DNA of 64,000 nt from Tessaracoccus lapidicaptus (lineage in GTDB: Bacteria; Actinomycetota; Actinomycetes; Propionibacteriales; Propionibacteriaceae): assembly GCF_001693815.1 (NCBI RefSeq), contig NZ_MBQD01000011.1, positions 1 through 64,000 on the forward strand, in the 5' to 3' direction. The notes beneath the pieces were generated by a model that was given only the letters and a program-made list of their open reading frames with translations, was not told the DNA's origin and ran no database searches. This document shows, one piece after another, positions 9,027 through 20,159 of the stretch; positions within the stretch are counted from its first letter, which is position 1, and each line of letters begins with the position of its first letter. A program made the position numbers and the translations under genes.

Positions 9027-9151
9027 GTGCCGCCGCGACGTCGTCGGGCAACTCGGACAGGATACCGGGCTGCGCCCGCCGCTGCAGCACGCCTCCCGTG
9101 AGCACACCGTCGGGCGGCCCCACCGTCGCCTTGCGCCCCCGCCAGCCGTCC

Positions 9152-9266
9152 CCCGATGAGCCTGCGGAACGGCTCGACGCAGATCTGAACGATCAAACTC
9201 GAAAATTCGGTGTTGAGGTTTGGCGCAGGCTCATCGGGAGGCGACGAAACTCGGCGCAGGCTCATC
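9152..9266. repeat. 15-bp inverted repeat plus third partial copy; rest of the 9027-9491 gap holds no gene
   Basis: CCCGATGAGCCTGCG (9152-9166) is exactly inverted at 9224-9238, 57 nt away, and GGCGCAGGCTCATC recurs directly at 9253-9266. The ~465-bp gap between tRNA-Arg and narK shows no ORF with coding character; a short relatively AT-rich stretch (~9190-9212) lies between the arms. The right part should hold the narK promoter. Confidence 0.6.
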
Positions 9267-9380
9267 CTCGGCCCACAAGGTGCGTGTCAGGCTCAACGCA
9301 GGGGGACGGGAGCCGGTGCCCACCGTCGCGCAACGCCTCCGCGGGCCTCACAGCCGACGGCGGGGGCGCGTGAGGAACTG

Positions 9381-9396
9381 GTGACAGGGCCGTTAC
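9381..9396 (+). promoter_or_regulatory. Candidate GlnR-type box upstream of narK
   Basis: GTGAC-N6-GTTAC resembles the actinobacterial GlnR half-site pair (gTnAC-N6-GaAAC), about 95 nt before the narK start. The second half deviates from consensus, so this is tentative. GlnR control of nitrate genes is established in Streptomyces and mycobacteria. Confidence 0.3.
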
Positions 9397-9491
9397 CGGG
9401 CGCCCGATCGGCCGTCACACCCGGTTCGTACGTTCTGTCGTGAGCAGCGTCGCTCATGGACCGAACCGACCTACGAGCCGAAGGAGCGACC

Positions 9492-10871
9492 ATGACCTCC
9501 ACCCGCACCCTCCCGGGGGGTCCCGCGACTGCCCCACCCACCGACGACGTCCGCGCCTCAGCGCTCGAGCACCGTCCCGGCCGATGGATCGACGGATGGG
9601 ACCCCGAGAACCCCACCCAGTGGGCGACGACGGGCCGCCCCATCGCCCGCCGCAACCTCTGGCTGTCCATCTTCGCCGAGTTCCTGGGCTTCGCCGTCTG
9701 GGCGCTCTGGAGCATCGTCGTCCCGCAACTCAACGGCGTCGGCTTCGACCTGAGCGTCAACGAGATGTTCTGGCTCGTCTCGACGCCCGCGCTCGTGGGG
9801 GCCACGCTCCGGATCCCGTACACCTTCGCCGTCCCGCGATTCGGGGGCCGCAACTGGACCGTCGTGTCAGCCCTCCTCCTGCTCCTCCCGACGGGGGCCC
9901 TCGCCTGGGCCGTCAACAACCCCGAGCTGCCGTTCATCGCGCTCGTGGGCATCGCGGCGCTGGCGGGTGTCGGCGGAGGCAACTTCGCCTCCTCGATGGC
10001 CAACATCTCGTTCTTCTTCCCCGCGAAGGAGAAGGGCGCGGCGCTCGGCCTCAACGCCGCCGGCGGCAACCTCGGCACCGCGGCCGTGCAGCTCGCCGTC
10101 CCGATCGTCATCACCATCGGCGCCGGGGTCAGCTTGGACCGCGCCGGGCTGATGTTCATTCCGCTGGCCCTCCTGGCCGCCGTGCTCGCCTGGCGGTCGA
10201 TGGACAACCTGTCCAGCGCCAAGTCGGACCCCCGTGCCTACGCCGTGGCCCTCCGCCACCCGCACACCTGGATCCTGTCGTTCGTCTACATCGGGACCTT
10301 CGGCTCGTTCATCGGCTACTCCGCGACGTTCCCGACGCTGCTGAAGAACCTCTTCCCTGCCATGACCATCTCGCTGGCCTTCATGGGGGCTCTCGTCGGT
10401 TCGCTGGCCCGTCCCTTCGGCGGCTACCTCTCCGACCGCATCGGCGGCGCCCTGGTCACCTGCGCGTCCTTCGTCGCCATGGCGATCGGGGCGGTGGGTG
10501 CCATCCTCGGGCTGCAGGCGCAATCCTTCCCGATCTTCTTCCTCTCCTTCCTGTGGCTGTTCGTGTTCACCGGCATCGGCAACGGCTCCGTATACCGGAT
10601 GATCCCGGCGGTCTTCGCGGGCACCGCGCGCGGCGACGCGGCGGCGCTCACCGCGGCCGGTCGTGCCGCGGCGGGCTGCATCGGCATCGCCGGGGCCGTC
10701 GGCGCCTTCGGGGGGTTCCTCATCCCCCAGGGGTTCGCCCTGTCGCGGACGATGACCGGCGACCTCCAGGCCGCGCTCTGGGTGATGGTGGGGGTCTACC
10801 TCCTCATGCTGGGTCTGACCTGGTTCGTGTACCTGCGCCGGACGTCGCCGCTGGCCGCGCTCAAGGTCTGA
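9492..10871 (+). CDS. narK: Nitrate/nitrite transporter (NarK/NasA family, MFS)
   Basis: A 459-residue major-facilitator protein with about 12 membrane segments. It carries glycine-rich signatures of the nitrate porter family (GVGGGNFASSMANISFFFP; NAAGGNLG; GIGNGSVYRMIP) and an N-terminal cytosolic extension. It probably imports nitrate and may exchange nitrite. ATG 9492 is chosen because AAGGAG at 9481-9486 gives ideal spacing; the upstream ATG at 9456 lacks a comparable site. It starts the nitrate assimilation cluster, 3 nt before the reductase gene. Confidence 0.93.
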   Translation: MTSTRTLPGGPATAPPTDDVRASALEHRPGRWIDGWDPENPTQWATTGRPIARRNLWLSIFAEFLGFAVWALWSIVVPQLNGVGFDLSVNEMFWLVSTPALVGATLRIPYTFAVPRFGGRNWTVVSALLLLLPTGALAWAVNNPELPFIALVGIAALAGVGGGNFASSMANISFFFPAKEKGAALGLNAAGGNLGTAAVQLAVPIVITIGAGVSLDRAGLMFIPLALLAAVLAWRSMDNLSSAKSDPRAYAVALRHPHTWILSFVYIGTFGSFIGYSATFPTLLKNLFPAMTISLAFMGALVGSLARPFGGYLSDRIGGALVTCASFVAMAIGAVGAILGLQAQSFPIFFLSFLWLFVFTGIGNGSVYRMIPAVFAGTARGDAAALTAAGRAAAGCIGIAGAVGAFGGFLIPQGFALSRTMTGDLQAALWVMVGVYLLMLGLTWFVYLRRTSPLAALKV

Positions 10872-10874
10872 GCC

Positions 10875-12970
<2,096 letters not shown>

Positions 12971-12974
<4 letters not shown>

Positions 12975-14455
12975 GTCACCGGATCGTCGTCGTGGGCCAC
13001 GGCATGGTGGGCCACCGATTCCTCGCCGACCTGGCCTCCCACCGCCTTGACGACGTCGAGGTCACGGTCCTGGGCGAGGAGGGGCACGCCGCCTACAACC
13101 GCATCCTCCTGCCCGACGTGATCATGGGCCGCGCCGACCTGCCCGGGCTCACGCTGCCCGAGAGCCGGGACGTACGGATGCTGCGCGCCCGCAAAGCCAC
13201 CGGGGTCGACCGGCGCAACCGCGTCGTCCTCGACTCCATGGGGGAGGAACACCGCTTCGACACGCTCGTGCTCGCCACCGGCGCCGAGCCGGTGTTCCCC
13301 ACCGTCGACGGCATGGTCCGCGCGGACGGCACCCCCATGCCCGGCGTGGCCGCGCTACGTACGTGGGACGACGCGGACCGGGTCCGCTCGGCCGCGGCCG
13401 CCGGCGCCAGGGTCGTGGTCATGGGGGGAGGGGTCCTCGGCATCGAGGCCGCCGTCGCGCTCGCCGAGGCCGGCAGCGACGCCACCATCGTGCACCGCGG
13501 CTCGGCCCCGCTGGACCGCCAGTTCGACCCCGCCAGCGGCGCCGTCGTCCGCGCCGGGCTGACCGACCGCGGGATCACCACGCTGGTCGACGTGCGCGTC
13601 GCCGGGGTGGAGCGTCGCCGCGACGGCGCCCTCACCTCCGTCAGGTTGACCAGCGGCAAGCACATCCCCGCCGACCTCCTGCTCGTCGCCATCGGGGTCC
13701 GGCCCCGCACCCGCCTGGCGGAGGCGGCCGACCTGTGGGTGCGCAACGGCATCCTGGTCAGCGACACGTGCCGCACGGACGACCCGGCCATCTACGCCAT
13801 CGGCGACTGCGCCCGCACCCCGCGCGGCTGTCCCGGGCTGGTGGGTCCCGGCTGGGAGCAGGCCCGCGTCCTGGCGCACCACCTGGCCGAGAAGATCAGC
13901 GGCCGTTCCGGTCCCCGCCCAGTGCTCGGCGCCGACTCCGGCGTGTTCCGGGTCAAGGCCGAGGGCCTTGAGGCGGTCACCATGGGCGAGTTCCCGGCCG
14001 ACGAGTTCGCGCCCGGCGCGCCGCGGGTGCTCTCCCTCACCGACCCTGTGGGGCGCCGTCGGGTCCGGGTCGCCGTCGCGGACGGACTGTTGGTGGGCGC
14101 CACCTGCGTCGGCGATCCCCAGGTCGCGGCCGACCTGACGGTGGCCTTCGACTCGCGCACGCCCGTCCCCGACGACCCGGCCGCGCTGTTGGCCCGCCCG
14201 CTCGCCGGCGCCGCGCCGGCGACCTCGGTGGCCGACCTGCCCGATGCCGCCATCGTGTGTCGCTGCAACGCCGTGACCAAGGCTGCCATCACCGATGCAG
14301 TCAAGGCCGGCGCCGACACTCCCGAGGCCGTCGCGACGGCGACCCGCGCCTCCACCGGCTGCGGAAGCTGCACCTCCGACGTCTGCAGCCTGGTCGCCGC
14401 CCTCGGCGCGGCCGGCACCCCGCGAACCTCACTCGAACGGGTCACGGTCGCGTGA
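12971..14455 (+). CDS. nasB: Nitrate reductase electron-transfer subunit: NAD(P)H/FAD oxidoreductase with BFD-type [2Fe-2S] domain
   Basis: A 494-residue relative of the NirB N-terminal half. It has an FAD-binding start (VVVGHGMVGHRFL), an NAD-binding GGGVLGIEAAVAL motif, a second FAD motif (IYAIGDCA), and a C-terminal bacterioferritin-ferredoxin-like [2Fe-2S] domain with CRCNAVT and GCGSCTSDVC cysteines. It probably passes NAD(P)H electrons to the catalytic subunit just upstream, as NasB does in Bacillus and Klebsiella systems. ATGA overlap with the catalytic gene fixes the start. Confidence 0.88.
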
Positions 14456-14462
14456 GTGGCTT

Positions 14463-14478
14463 GTTGCACAGCCGAAAC
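14463..14478 (+). promoter_or_regulatory. Candidate GlnR box upstream of nirB
   Basis: GTTGC-N6-GAAAC differs from the GlnR consensus gTnAC-N6-GaAAC at one key base. It lies 84 nt before the nirB start in the 106-bp gap, the longest gap in the cluster, so nirB probably has its own promoter here. Confidence 0.4.
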
Positions 14479-14561
14479 GTGACTGATCCAGCCCCGGAAA
14501 CTGCGCCACTTAGCGTCGTAGATACCAAGGAGCCCAACCGACAAGACCCCTGGAGGCCGAT

Positions 14562-17162
14562 ATGAGCAAGCTGTGTGTGGTGGTCGGAGGTGGCATGGTC
14601 GCCCACCGATTCGTCGAGGCACTGCGTTCGCGCGACGAGGCCGGCGAGTGGCGGGTGACCGTCCTCGCCGAGGAGCCCCGCCCCCCGTACGACAGGGTGG
14701 CGCTGACCAGCTACTTCGAGAACCGAGACCCCGAGCTGCTGAACCTCGGCGAGGCGCACCTCTGGCAGGACCCGAACGTGAAGCTGCGACGCGGAGCCAA
14801 GGTGGTCTCCGTGGACCCGGCGGCGCACACCGTCATCACCGAGAACGGCATGTCGCACGCCTACGACTCCCTGGTGCTCGCCACCGGCTCCTATGCGTTC
14901 ATGCCCCCGGTGCCCGGACGTGAGCTGCCCGGTTGCTTCGTGTACCGCACCATCGACGACGTCGCGGCCCTCCGCGGCTACGTCGAGACCCTGCAGGAGC
15001 GCAACCCGAAGCGTCGCATCCGAGGCGCCGTCATCGGGGGTGGACTGCTGGGCCTCGAGGCCGCCGGAGCGCTGAAGAAGCTCGGCGCCGACGCCACCGT
15101 GGTGGAGTTCGCGCCCAGGCTGATGCCGCTCCAGGTGGACGACGGCGGCGGCGAGTCGCTCAAGCGCCTCATCGAGGCCATGGGCGTCGACGTCCGCGTC
15201 GGCAGCGCCACCTCGGCCATCAAGGGCCGGATCGCCGTCGAGAAGATGGTCTTCAACGACGGCTCCTCCATCGACGTGGACGTGGTGATCTTCGCCACCG
15301 GCGTCCGCCCCCGCGACGAGCTCGCCCGCGACGCCGGCCTCGAGGTGGGGGAGCGCGGCGGCATCGTCGTCGACGACACCTGCCGTACCGCCGACCCCGA
15401 CATCTACGCCATCGGCGAGGTGGCCTGCATCCAGGGCCGCGTCTGGGGTCTCGTCGGCCCCGGCTACACCATGGCCGAGGTGGCGGTGGACCAGATGCTC
15501 GGTCGCTCCGGCACCTTCACCGGCGGCGACCTCTCCACCAAGCTGAAGCTCCTCGGCGTCGACGTGGCCAGCTTCGGCGACGCCTTCGGAACCACTGAGG
15601 GCGCCCTGTCAGTGGTCTACACCGACCCGATCGCCGGCGTCTACAAGAAGCTCGTCCTCTCCGACGACGCCCGTACCCTGCTCGGCGGCATCCTGGTGGG
15701 CGACGCCTCGGCCTACGCCGGCCTGCGCCCGATGGTCGGCCGCCCCCTCGGCGGCGATCCGGCCGCCTACCTGGTCCCCGCGTCGCCGGAGGGCGCCGCG
15801 CCGCAGGGCGAGCTGCCCGATGACGCCCCCGTGTGCTCTTGCAACAACGTGACGGCCGGAGCCATCCGCTGCTCGGTCACCGAGGGCGGCTGCACCGACC
15901 TCGCGGGCGTCAAGGCCTGCACCAAGGCGGGCACCAGCTGCGGCTCCTGCCTGCCGCTGGTGCGCAAGTTGATGATCGCGGAGCTCGAGAAGTCCGGGAC
16001 GGTGGTCAGCAACGCCCTGTGCGAGCACTTCGAGCTCTCCCGGGCCCAGCTGTTCGACGTGGTCCGCGTCACCGGGCTCACCACCTTCTCCGAGATCATC
16101 GACCGGCACGGCCGCGGCCGCGGGTGCGACATCTGCAAGCCGGTCGTCGCCTCCATCCTCGCCAGCCTCGGCAACGGGCACATCCTCGCCGGCGAACAGG
16201 CGGCGATCCAGGACACCAACGACCACGTGCTGGCCAACATCCAGAAGGACGGCACCTACTCCGTCGTGCCGCGCGTGCCGGGCGGCGAGATCACCCCCGA
16301 CGGGCTCATCGTCATCGGCGAGATCGCCCGCGACTTCGGGCTGTACACCAAGATCACCGGCGGCCAGCGCATCGACCTGTTCGGCGCCCGCATCGACCAG
16401 CTGCCCCAGATCTGGCGCCGCCTCGTCGACGCCGGGTTCGAGTCCGGCCACGCGTACGGCAAGGCACTGCGGACCGTGAAGTCCTGCGTGGGCTCGACAT
16501 GGTGCCGCTACGGGGTCCAGGACTCCGTAGCGCTGGCGATCGACCTCGAGCTGCGGTACCGCGGGCTGCGCTCGCCCCACAAACTCAAGCTCGGCGTCTC
16601 CGGCTGCGCCCGCGAATGCGCGGAGGCCCGAGGCAAGGACGTGGGGGTCATCGCCACCGAGAAGGGCTGGAACGTCTACGTCGGCGGCAACGGCGGCTTC
16701 ACCCCGCGCCACGCCGCCCTCCTCGCCGAAGACCTCACCACCGAGGAACTCGTGCGCACCATCGACCGCTTCCTCATGTACTACGTCCGCACCGCCGACC
16801 GCCTGCAGCGCACCGCCGCGTGGCTCGAGAGCATCGAGGGCGGGCTGGACCACGTCCGGCAGGTGATTCTCGACGACTCGCTCGGCATCGCCGCGGATCT
16901 CGACGCCGCCATGGCCCGGCACGTCGAGGGCTACCGCGACGAGTGGCGCGACGTCCTGGAGGACCCGGTCAAGCTGGCCCGATTCGCCGGCTTCGTCAAC
17001 GCCGCCGACGCGGTGGACGACAACCTGCAGTACGTCGGCGAGCGCGGCCAGGCGCGCCCCGCCACGGACGCCGACCGCGAGGCCGGCGTCGAGACCGTCG
17101 ATTCCGAACGCCGGCCGGTCCTGGTCGCCGGCGCCACCCTGCCCGTCGGAGGACCGAGATGA
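14562..17162 (+). CDS. nirB: Nitrite reductase (NADH) large subunit, siroheme-dependent
   Basis: Reduces nitrite to ammonium using NADH. The 866-residue chain has FAD and NAD(P) motifs in its first 400 residues (GGGMVAHRFVEAL, GGGLLGLEAAGAL), a BFD-like [2Fe-2S] domain (CSCNNVT...SCGSCLP), and the C-terminal sulfite/nitrite reductase ferredoxin-like domains with the siroheme/[4Fe-4S] cysteines CVGSTWC and GCARECAEA. Length is close to the usual ~840-860. TGGAGG precedes the ATG. It overlaps nirD by 4 nt. Confidence 0.96.
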   Translation: MSKLCVVVGGGMVAHRFVEALRSRDEAGEWRVTVLAEEPRPPYDRVALTSYFENRDPELLNLGEAHLWQDPNVKLRRGAKVVSVDPAAHTVITENGMSHAYDSLVLATGSYAFMPPVPGRELPGCFVYRTIDDVAALRGYVETLQERNPKRRIRGAVIGGGLLGLEAAGALKKLGADATVVEFAPRLMPLQVDDGGGESLKRLIEAMGVDVRVGSATSAIKGRIAVEKMVFNDGSSIDVDVVIFATGVRPRDELARDAGLEVGERGGIVVDDTCRTADPDIYAIGEVACIQGRVWGLVGPGYTMAEVAVDQMLGRSGTFTGGDLSTKLKLLGVDVASFGDAFGTTEGALSVVYTDPIAGVYKKLVLSDDARTLLGGILVGDASAYAGLRPMVGRPLGGDPAAYLVPASPEGAAPQGELPDDAPVCSCNNVTAGAIRCSVTEGGCTDLAGVKACTKAGTSCGSCLPLVRKLMIAELEKSGTVVSNALCEHFELSRAQLFDVVRVTGLTTFSEIIDRHGRGRGCDICKPVVASILASLGNGHILAGEQAAIQDTNDHVLANIQKDGTYSVVPRVPGGEITPDGLIVIGEIARDFGLYTKITGGQRIDLFGARIDQLPQIWRRLVDAGFESGHAYGKALRTVKSCVGSTWCRYGVQDSVALAIDLELRYRGLRSPHKLKLGVSGCARECAEARGKDVGVIATEKGWNVYVGGNGGFTPRHAALLAEDLTTEELVRTIDRFLMYYVRTADRLQRTAAWLESIEGGLDHVRQVILDDSLGIAADLDAAMARHVEGYRDEWRDVLEDPVKLARFAGFVNAADAVDDNLQYVGERGQARPATDADREAGVETVDSERRPVLVAGATLPVGGPR

Positions 17163-17551
17163 CCACCATGCACCCCGTCTGCACCCTCAGCGACCTGCTG
17201 CCCGAACGCCCCGTCGCCGCCCTGATCTCCGGCCACCAGGTCGCCGTCGTGCGGCTGCATGACGACCGCGTGTACGCGGTCGGCATGTGGGACCCCTTCG
17301 CCCGCGCCAACGTCATGGCCCGTGGACTCGTCGGGTCGTCCCTGGTGGATGGCGAGGAGGTGCCCGTACTCTTCTCTCCCATGTACAAGCAGGCGTTCGA
17401 TCTCCGCTCAGGCGTGTGCCTGTCGGATCCCGCCGCCGCGCTCGGTACCTGGGAGGTGACGGTCCTCGACGGCCGGGTATACGTCGGGGGGCAGGTGACC
17501 TGCGAGTCGCCGGCCCGCCGCAGCGACGCGCCCCTGGCGAGGGCGGGCTGA
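17159..17551 (+). CDS. nirD: Nitrite reductase (NADH) small subunit, Rieske-like fold
   Basis: A 130-residue NirD-family protein (TLSDLLPERPVAALI near the N-terminus; VPVLFSPMYKQAFDLRSGVCLSD, then VYVGG). The Rieske-like fold is kept, but Cys/His cluster ligands are not, as is normal for NirD. ATGA overlap with nirB sets the start at 17159; ATG 17168 is an alternative. The next gene's ATG follows its stop directly. Confidence 0.92.
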   Translation: MTTMHPVCTLSDLLPERPVAALISGHQVAVVRLHDDRVYAVGMWDPFARANVMARGLVGSSLVDGEEVPVLFSPMYKQAFDLRSGVCLSDPAAALGTWEVTVLDGRVYVGGQVTCESPARRSDAPLARAG

Positions 17552-18682
17552 ATGGACGGTCCCGCCGCCGGCGCCCCGGGCGCCACCACCCTCGCGGGGT
17601 GCCGTGTCGTGTTGACCGCCAAGCGGCGAGCCTCTGAACTGGCCTCCGCGCTGGAACGGCGCGGAGCCGAGGTTCTGCGGGCGCCCATCCTGTCCATCGT
17701 GCCGCACGCCGACGACGAGCTGCTGATCGCGCAGACCGCGGCGCTCATCGCCGACCCTCCGGACGCGGTCGTGGCGACCACGGGAGTCGGCTTCCGGGGC
17801 TGGATGGACGCGGCCGACGCGGCCGGGTGCGCCGACGAGCTCCTCGCGGTGCTGCGCCGGGCCCGGATCATCGCCCGCGGCCCGAAGGCCCAGGGCGCCG
17901 TGCACGGGTCCGGGCTCACCGCGGACTGGGTCGCGGATTCCGAGACCGCCGCCGAGATCAAGGAACTGTTCGCCGACGAAGGTGCGGCCGGGCTCCACAT
18001 CGCTGTGCAGCACCACGGCTCGGGCAGCGACGGCATCGACGAGCTCCTGACCGGGTTGGGCGCGCGGGTCACCTCCCTGGTCGTGTACCGGTGGGGGCCG
18101 TCTCCGGATCCCGAGGCGGTCTCACGCGCCGTCGGCCTGGTGGCCGGCGCTGAGGTGGACGCCGTCGCGTTCACGTCCGCCCAGGGGGTGGTCGAATTCC
18201 TGTCGGCCTGTGAGCGGGAGGGACTCCGCGACGAGGTCATCGCCGCGATGGCCGGCCCGGTGCTCCCGGCGACGGTGGGGCCGGTCACCGCCGCGCCGCT
18301 CGTCGAGCTCGGACTGAGCCCGCTGGTTCCCGACCGGTACCGGTTGGGCGCCCTCGTGCGTGAACTCAGCGCCGCGCTGAACGACCGCTCTCCGTCTGAC
18401 GTCGTCACCCCGTCGGGCGTGCTGCGGCTGCGTCGCGCGGCGGCCGCCCTGGACGGGCGCGCGCTGCCGCTCAGCCAGGTGCAGCTGGCCGTGCTGAGGG
18501 CCCTGGTGAGCGCCGAGGGTGGGGTGGTGTCGCGGGAGGACATCCTGGCGCTGCTGCCCGGGTGCTCGAACGATCCCCACGCCGCCGAGGTTGCCGTCGC
18601 GCGTCTGCGAGACAGCATGGGCGACCGCTCGCTGGTGCGGACCGTGCCGCGCCGCGGCTACCGACTGGAGGTCTCCGCATGA
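17552..18682 (+). CDS. nnaR: NnaR-type fusion: uroporphyrinogen-III synthase-like domain plus winged-helix DNA-binding domain
   Basis: A 376-residue two-domain protein. Residues ~1-260 resemble HemD (GCRVVLTAKRRASELASALE; VVATTGVGFRGWMD; AFTSAQGVVEFL). Residues ~285-376 form an OmpR-type winged helix (LSQVQLAVLRALVSAEGGVVSREDIL; VAVARLRDSMGDRSLVRTVPRRGYRLEV). The same fusion, near nir and sirohydrochlorin chelatase genes, is Rv0260c in M. tuberculosis and NnaR in Streptomyces coelicolor, a co-regulator of nitrate/nitrite genes with GlnR. It may act as regulator, as siroheme-pathway enzyme, or as both; sequence alone does not decide. Confidence 0.88.
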   Translation: MDGPAAGAPGATTLAGCRVVLTAKRRASELASALERRGAEVLRAPILSIVPHADDELLIAQTAALIADPPDAVVATTGVGFRGWMDAADAAGCADELLAVLRRARIIARGPKAQGAVHGSGLTADWVADSETAAEIKELFADEGAAGLHIAVQHHGSGSDGIDELLTGLGARVTSLVVYRWGPSPDPEAVSRAVGLVAGAEVDAVAFTSAQGVVEFLSACEREGLRDEVIAAMAGPVLPATVGPVTAAPLVELGLSPLVPDRYRLGALVRELSAALNDRSPSDVVTPSGVLRLRRAAAALDGRALPLSQVQLAVLRALVSAEGGVVSREDILALLPGCSNDPHAAEVAVARLRDSMGDRSLVRTVPRRGYRLEVSA

Positions 18683-19386
18683 CACCTGTCCTCATCGTGT
18701 GTGCGCACGGCACCGACGACCCGGACGGGCAGGCGGTCGTCCTCGAGATCGCCGCGGCGGCCGCGCGACGGCTGCCCGGGGTGACGGTCGAGGCAGCGTA
18801 CGTGGACGTCCAGGAGCCGAAGCTCGGCGACGTGGTTGACCGCTGGGTGGGTGCCAGCGCGACGGTCGTGGTCGTCCCGGTCCTCCTGACGCTCGGATTC
18901 CACACGGAGGTGGACGTCGCCGAGGCGGTGTCCGCCCACCCCGGAGCGGTCGTCTCCACCGGCCCTCTCGGTCCGGACCCGCGCCTCGAGCGCGCCCTCG
19001 TGGACCGGCTGCGGGAGGCCGGGGCTCCGGAGGACGCGGCCGTGGTGGTCGCCGTCGCCGGGTCGTCGCGCCCGGAGGCGGCCGACGTCGCGCATCAGGT
19101 CGTCGCCGGTGTGCAGAGCCTGTGGCCGGGTCGTGTCTCGGTGGGCTTCCTCTCGGCCGCCGAACCTCGGGTCGCCGAAGCCGTCGCCTCCGCCCGGGGG
19201 ATGGGCCCGGTGGCCGTGGCCTCCTATCTCATCGGCCCGGGGTTCTTCCAGCGCCGCGTGGACAAGGCAGGCGCCGACGTCGCGGCAGCGCCCTTGGGCG
19301 CCCACCCGCTGCTCGTCGAGGTGGTGGTCGACCGCTACCGCGCGGCCGCGGCTGGGCTCGTCGCCGATCAAAGCCACCCCGGTTAA
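18679..19386 (+). CDS. Sirohydrochlorin chelatase, CbiX/SirB-like
   Basis: A 235-residue chelatase-superfamily protein starting VLIVCAHGTDDPDG, where the histidine is the usual metal-site ligand; a second half carries VVVAVAGSSRPEA. It probably inserts iron into sirohydrochlorin to make siroheme for NirB. Position after the HemD-like gene (ATGA overlap) supports this. Cobalt insertion for cobalamin is the alternative; no cobalamin genes are near. The next operator begins at its stop codon. Confidence 0.85.
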   Translation: MTPVLIVCAHGTDDPDGQAVVLEIAAAAARRLPGVTVEAAYVDVQEPKLGDVVDRWVGASATVVVVPVLLTLGFHTEVDVAEAVSAHPGAVVSTGPLGPDPRLERALVDRLREAGAPEDAAVVVAVAGSSRPEAADVAHQVVAGVQSLWPGRVSVGFLSAAEPRVAEAVASARGMGPVAVASYLIGPGFFQRRVDKAGADVAAAPLGAHPLLVEVVVDRYRAAAAGLVADQSHPG

Positions 19387-19410
19387 TTGATACAAAGTCC
19401 TTGTAGTAAT
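19386..19410. promoter_or_regulatory. 25-bp interrupted palindrome upstream of the DUF2249/hemerythrin/NirK operon
   Basis: The dyad reads ATT-N2-TACAA-N-G-T-C-N-TTGTA-N2-AAT: 9 of 12 base pairs of the two arms are complementary around the central T19398. It starts at the cbiX stop codon and ends 9 nt before the ATG of the DUF2249 gene. It is AT-rich against a GC-rich background. It looks like the operator of a dimeric regulator, plausibly NO- or redox-responsive given the downstream genes; the protein is unidentified. Confidence 0.6.
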
Positions 19411-19419
19411 CTGGCAGGC

Positions 19420-19701
19420 ATGACAGAGATCTCCCTCACCCCCAAGTCAGGCTGCGGTTGCGGCGGTCATGACGAGTCCCTGCCCGAGCTCGACGCGCGC
19501 GCGATCCCGCATGCCGTGCGTCACGCGGCCATCCACGGCGTCGTCGACGGGCTCCAGCCCGGTGCCGCCTTCGTGCTGGTCGCCCCGCACGACCCGGTTC
19601 CGCTGCTGCGCCAGATCTCGGATCGCCACGGCGACTCGATCGCCGTGAGCTACGTCCAGGAGGGCCCCGACGCCTGGAAGCTGAAGCTGGCCCGCGTCTG
19701 A
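19420..19701 (+). CDS. DUF2249 domain protein
   Basis: A 93-residue protein with the DUF2249 signature (LDARAIPHAVRHAAI; GAAFVLVAPHDPVPLLRQI; KLKLARV ending), preceded by a Cys-rich GCGCGG segment that could bind metal. DUF2249 proteins commonly sit beside hemerythrin, NirK and other NO-metabolism genes, but no biochemical role is established. ATG 19420 is preferred to ATG 19387 because the latter lies inside the operator-like dyad. Stop and next start overlap (TGATG). Confidence 0.82.
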   Translation: MTEISLTPKSGCGCGGHDESLPELDARAIPHAVRHAAIHGVVDGLQPGAAFVLVAPHDPVPLLRQISDRHGDSIAVSYVQEGPDAWKLKLARV

Positions 19702-20159
19702 TGTGCAGCTACTGCGGGTGTGACTCGATCACGGTCATCGGCCGGTTCATGGCCGAGCACGTCGAGATCGTCAACGCGTGCGGCCAGTTGCGCCGTGCCG
19801 TCACCGACGGCGGGGACGTCCCCGCCCGCGCCCGCGACCTCGCTCACCTCCTCGGTCCGCACACGCAGTCCGAGGAGGTGGGCCTCTTCAGCGTCATGAA
19901 GCGCCGCGACGAGTTCACGGAGCACGTCAACGGCCTCTGCGGCGAGCACCGCTCGCTCGACGAGCTCCTGGCGGCCATCGCCGCCGGCGACCACTCGCTG
20001 ATGGACACGTTCGAGGTGGCGCTGCGCGACCACATCGACAAGGAGGACAACGGTCTGTTCCCGGCGGCGGCCCTGGGCCTCGACGGAGACGAGTGGACCG
20101 AGATCGACGGCAAGACGCATGAGCACGACCACGCCACCGGCGTCCCGCACCACCACTGA
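19701..20159 (+). CDS. Hemerythrin HHE-domain protein
   Basis: A 152-residue four-helix hemerythrin-like protein. Metal-ligand candidates are spaced as in the family: FMAEHVEIV, LLGPHTQSEE, CGEHRSLDE and LRDHIDKEDNGLFP. The extra N-terminal CSYCGCDS motif could hold another metal or serve redox sensing. Such proteins bind O2 or NO or repair iron-sulfur centres (RIC/YtfE relatives). The C-terminus is His-rich. It overlaps the next gene by 41 nt, suggesting tight coupling. Confidence 0.88.
   Translation: MCSYCGCDSITVIGRFMAEHVEIVNACGQLRRAVTDGGDVPARARDLAHLLGPHTQSEEVGLFSVMKRRDEFTEHVNGLCGEHRSLDELLAAIAAGDHSLMDTFEVALRDHIDKEDNGLFPAAALGLDGDEWTEIDGKTHEHDHATGVPHHH

Noticed and set aside
9098-9443. Short frames of 77-91 residues in the tRNA-Arg/narK gap
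   Set aside because: Low-complexity, mutually overlapping frames with no ribosome site or recognisable motif, and they contain the inverted repeat.
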